7,326 bases of DNA, taken from Pseudomonadota bacterium. GTDB lineage: Bacteria > Pseudomonadota > Alphaproteobacteria > Rhizobiales > Rhizobiaceae. The DNA is taken from positions 1 to 7,326 of the forward strand of contig JAEYTV010000170.1 in the NCBI GenBank assembly GCA_023433855.1, in the 5' to 3' direction. How positions within the stretch are numbered: the first letter of the stretch is position 1; each line of letters opens with the position of its first letter. A program made the translations under genes and the position numbers. Under the pieces are notes generated by a model. The model was not told the DNA's origin and searched no databases. It was given only the letters and a program-made list of their open reading frames with translations. Positions 6,651-7,326 of this stretch are shown piece after piece.

Positions 6651-6902
6651 ATGACGTTGTTTGACAAAGCCTATTGTGTCGCGCTCGAAGTCCTTGCGGT
6701 CACACGTTCGACCGCACAGCGTCATCTGGCCGGCAGGGCATGGCCGCGAGTTTCTACCCCTGGGCGAACCATCATCCGGGATGGGCTCGACTGGCGCATA
6801 TGGCTGGTGTTCTGGACGGTCTTCGTCGCAGGCTGCGGCATGGCGGTCCTCGTGGCGTCGACGGGGGAGCGCGATCCCGAAGGCTTGCTTGTGATCAAGT
6901 AA
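6651..6902 (+). CDS. Small putative single-pass membrane protein, unknown function
   Basis: I do not recognise this 83-residue product. It has a polar N-terminal part (about 1-48) with several Arg residues and one strongly hydrophobic segment, about residues 51-72 (from WLVFWTVF through GMAVLVAS), long enough for one membrane helix. A short charged tail ending in VIK follows. The Arg-rich N-terminal side suggests the N-terminus is in the cytoplasm, by the positive-inside rule. The frame is open back to 6489, but the ATG at 6651 is preceded by AGAGG at 9 bases spacing. The hydrophobic segment and the G/C bias at third codon positions support real coding. It is the only plus-strand gene in the window, divergent from the DUF3445 gene and convergent with pepF. 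No function can be inferred, and the alternative is a non-coding open frame. Confidence 0.58.
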   Translation: MTLFDKAYCVALEVLAVTRSTAQRHLAGRAWPRVSTPGRTIIRDGLDWRIWLVFWTVFVAGCGMAVLVASTGERDPEGLLVIK

Positions 6903-6949
6903 GCGCCCGCAGTCGCGCGTCCGCCGCACAGCAGTTCACCCGGGCGCTT
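6901..6949. terminator. Inverted repeat between convergent genes, possible bidirectional terminator
   Basis: AAGCGCCCG (6901-6909) and CGGGCGCTT (6941-6949) form a perfect 9-bp inverted repeat with a 31-base loop that is itself GC-rich. The left arm begins within the TAA stop codon of the small membrane-protein gene, and the right arm lies about 50 bases past the pepF stop on the minus strand. The position between convergent genes suits a shared terminator, but the loop is long and neither side has a real U-tract. Confidence 0.4.
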
Positions 6950-6997
6950 CATAATCCGTTGACGAGCCAGGATGTGGTCTGGGGTCTGCGCTGTCCT

Positions 6998-7326
6998 CTA
7001 GGCACCGCGGTCCAGAGCCTCCAGTTCATCGATCAATCCTTCGATCATCGACAGTCCCCTGGACCAGAAGGTCGGGTCACTGGCATCCAGGCCGAACGGT
7101 TTCAGGAGTTCCGAGTGATGCTTGGTGCCGCCCGCCCTCAAGAGCTGGAAGTACTTATCCTGAAAACCGGGGGCGCCATTCTGGTAGACCGCGTAGAGCG
7201 AGTTCACGAGGCAGTCGCCGAAGGCATAGGCGTAGACGTAGAAGGGCGAATGGATGAAGTGCGGGATGTAGGTCCAGAAAGCCTCGTAGCCGGGCTGGAT
7301 CGCGATCGCCGGCCCCAGGCTTTCCG
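6998..7326 (-). CDS. pepF: Oligoendopeptidase, pepF/M3 family (3' part only)
   Basis: This is the C-terminal part, about 109 residues, of a cytoplasmic zinc metallopeptidase that cuts short peptides; the gene continues past the right edge. The conserved M3 C-terminal block is clear: YEAFWTYIPHFIHSPFYVYA, then YAFGDCLVNSLYAVYQ, then FQDKYFQLLRAGGTKHHSEL and LKPFGLDASDPTFWSRGL, with a terminal helix IEGLIDELEAL. The block has the family's conserved His and Tyr residues that help in catalysis. The zinc-binding HEXGH motif is not in this part and must lie further upstream, outside the window. The hallmark order of these blocks points to the pepF/M3 subfamily common in alphaproteobacteria rather than to thimet oligopeptidases or Dcp. 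The start codon and promoter are not visible. The stop (TAG) faces the end of the plus-strand membrane-protein gene across a gap of about 95 bases. Confidence 0.92.
   Translation of the reverse strand, partial: ESLGPAIAIQPGYEAFWTYIPHFIHSPFYVYAYAFGDCLVNSLYAVYQNGAPGFQDKYFQLLRAGGTKHHSELLKPFGLDASDPTFWSRGLSMIEGLIDELEALDRGA

Noticed and set aside
6609..6929. Minus-strand open frame of 106 codons opposite the small membrane protein
   Set aside because: It has no hydrophobic or domain signal, and the plus-strand frame has the better start and a clear membrane helix.

Overview
The window looks like a chromosomal segment of an alphaproteobacterium in the Rhizobiaceae (Rhizobium, Neorhizobium or a close relative). 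The evidence is the high G+C content, an Omp10-type lipoprotein otherwise best known from Brucella and rhizobia, a bacterial homospermidine synthase, a DUF3445 protein and a pepF/M3-family oligoendopeptidase. The assignment rests on protein recognition by eye, not on a database search.

Layout, left to right. Six of the seven genes lie on the minus strand. Positions 1-124 are intergenic and hold a nested hairpin downstream of hemH. The genes are hemH ferrochelatase (125-1156), a secreted 5'-nucleotidase/metallophosphatase with a C-terminal LysM domain (1294-3270), the lipoprotein gene omp10 (3483-3845), homospermidine synthase hss (4008-5453), a frameshifted DUF3445 gene of the heme-dependent oxidative N-demethylase family (5607-6580), and the 3' end of a pepF-type oligoendopeptidase (6998-7326, running off the right edge). 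The only plus-strand gene I support is a small putative membrane protein (6651-6902), divergent from the DUF3445 gene and convergent with pepF.

Most genes look like separate transcription units. GC-rich hairpins lie just downstream of the nucleotidase, omp10 and hss on their coding strand, and the nucleotidase one has a clear U-tract. Strong Shine-Dalgarno sequences fix the starts of the nucleotidase, omp10 and hss. The functions are cell-envelope and core metabolism (heme synthesis, nucleotide salvage in the periplasm, outer-membrane lipoprotein, polyamine synthesis, peptide turnover), with no obvious shared pathway.

I see no mobile element, CRISPR array, RNA gene or defence system, and nothing that amounts to a new multi-gene system. 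The points most worth a second look are the DUF3445 frameshift, the repeat-bearing Ala/Pro/Thr linker to the LysM domain, a perfect 17-bp palindrome in the omp10 leader, a shorter inverted repeat before hemH, and the unclassified small membrane protein.
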